This document shows positions 54,916 through 55,113 of a stretch of 55,113 nt of DNA, piece by piece (the stretch's first letter is position 1; the number at the start of each line of letters is the position of its first letter). The stretch is from Elusimicrobiota bacterium (GTDB lineage: Bacteria > Elusimicrobiota > Elusimicrobia > UBA1565 > UBA9628). The notes below the pieces were generated by a model, which saw only the letters and a program-made list of their open reading frames with translations, ran no database searches and was not told the DNA's origin. A program made the position numbers and the translations under genes. The DNA is taken from positions 1 to 55,113 of the forward strand of contig JACRDT010000011.1 in NCBI GenBank assembly GCA_016212795.1, written 5' to 3'.

Positions 54916-55113
54916 GGCTTTCTCCCCTGCCTATTGCCGAGAGCGCGCATCAGCCACACGTCGAAGCAGGCGTGCCACGCGCCGAGGCGAGGGATCACTC
55001 CCTCGGGATAGTATCCCGTCACGCCACCAAAGACCTCGAAGATGCCCATGATGAAGTAGATGACCATGAACGATGGCTGTTCCCACCACTCCAAACGACT
55101 TGGCCCATTCCAC
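54912..55113 (-). CDS. Trp/aromatic-rich small protein, truncated by the window edge
   Basis: The minus-strand frame is open from the right edge to a TGA at 54912, reading at least 66 codons. EWWEQPSFMVIYFIMGIFEVFGGVTGYYPEG and AWHACFDVWLMRALG are hydrophobic and aromatic, possibly a membrane-associated protein. The start may lie outside the window or at the TTG at 55094. It heads a run of ATGA-linked small genes. Confidence 0.45.
   Translation of the reverse strand, partial: WNGPSRLEWWEQPSFMVIYFIMGIFEVFGGVTGYYPEGVIPRLGAWHACFDVWLMRALGNRQGRKP

Noticed and set aside
1..55113. CRISPR arrays, rRNA genes and complete insertion sequences
   Set aside because: No regularly spaced repeat-spacer pattern, rRNA-like sequence or transposase gene was seen on either strand.

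Overview
The window is GC-rich chromosomal DNA from a Gram-negative (diderm) bacterium. It carries a complete early lipid A pathway, BamA and an OmpH/Skp chaperone, and a type IV pilus alignment/secretin operon (pilMNOPQ). Gene order, the many ATGA overlaps and the GC content fit an uncultured lineage such as Elusimicrobiota, but that placement is an inference; no rRNA is present.

Positions 1-22950 hold one short plus-strand gene (a YacP-like NYN protein), the first codons of a tyrosine integrase running off the left edge, and one very long minus-strand gene train. In transcription order the train is: HAD phosphatase, nucleotidyltransferase, ATP-grasp ligase, class III aminotransferase, Gfo/Idh oxidoreductase, CDP-alcohol phosphatidyltransferase fused to a degenerate nucleotidyltransferase, myo-inositol-phosphate synthase, BamA, OmpH, LpxD, LpxC, FabZ, LpxA, LpxI, a second Gfo/Idh oxidoreductase, LpxB, a ZIP transporter, a short RelA/SpoT enzyme, a metallophosphoesterase and a response-regulator/histidine-kinase hybrid. 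The first seven genes look like an uncharacterised pathway for an inositol-derived, possibly aminated, phospholipid head group, and they are translationally coupled to BamA.

Positions 22951-40423 read on the plus strand. A sigma70-like promoter and a structured leader ending in an intrinsic terminator precede pilMNOPQ. Then come a surface-polysaccharide block (Wzy/O-antigen-ligase-like protein, two YfhO-like GT-C proteins, an UPF0104/LPG-synthase-TM flippase-like protein, two methyltransferases, a GT4 glycosyltransferase, UDP-GlcNAc 2-epimerase and an ArnT/GT39-like protein). A periplasmic metal-binding protein and a HEAT-repeat protein close the core region.

A tRNA-Ser(UGA) at 42302, preceded by a truncated copy of another tRNA-Ser, marks the boundary to an accessory island (about 42.4-55.1 kb) of lower and patchier GC. 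It contains an ImmA/IrrE peptidase with a DUF4411 PIN-like partner, a nucleoside-deoxyribosyltransferase-like protein, an HNH nuclease, zinc-ribbon and HEPN-type proteins, HTH regulators, a serine recombinase, a RadC/JAMM protein and a chain of tiny overlapping minus-strand genes.

The most unusual global feature is a family of short GC-rich palindromic elements at gene junctions of the core region. They supply the next gene's Shine-Dalgarno sequence, often encode a mini-ORF starting MKRHLPP-like, and in several cases are fused in frame to the end or inside of a gene.
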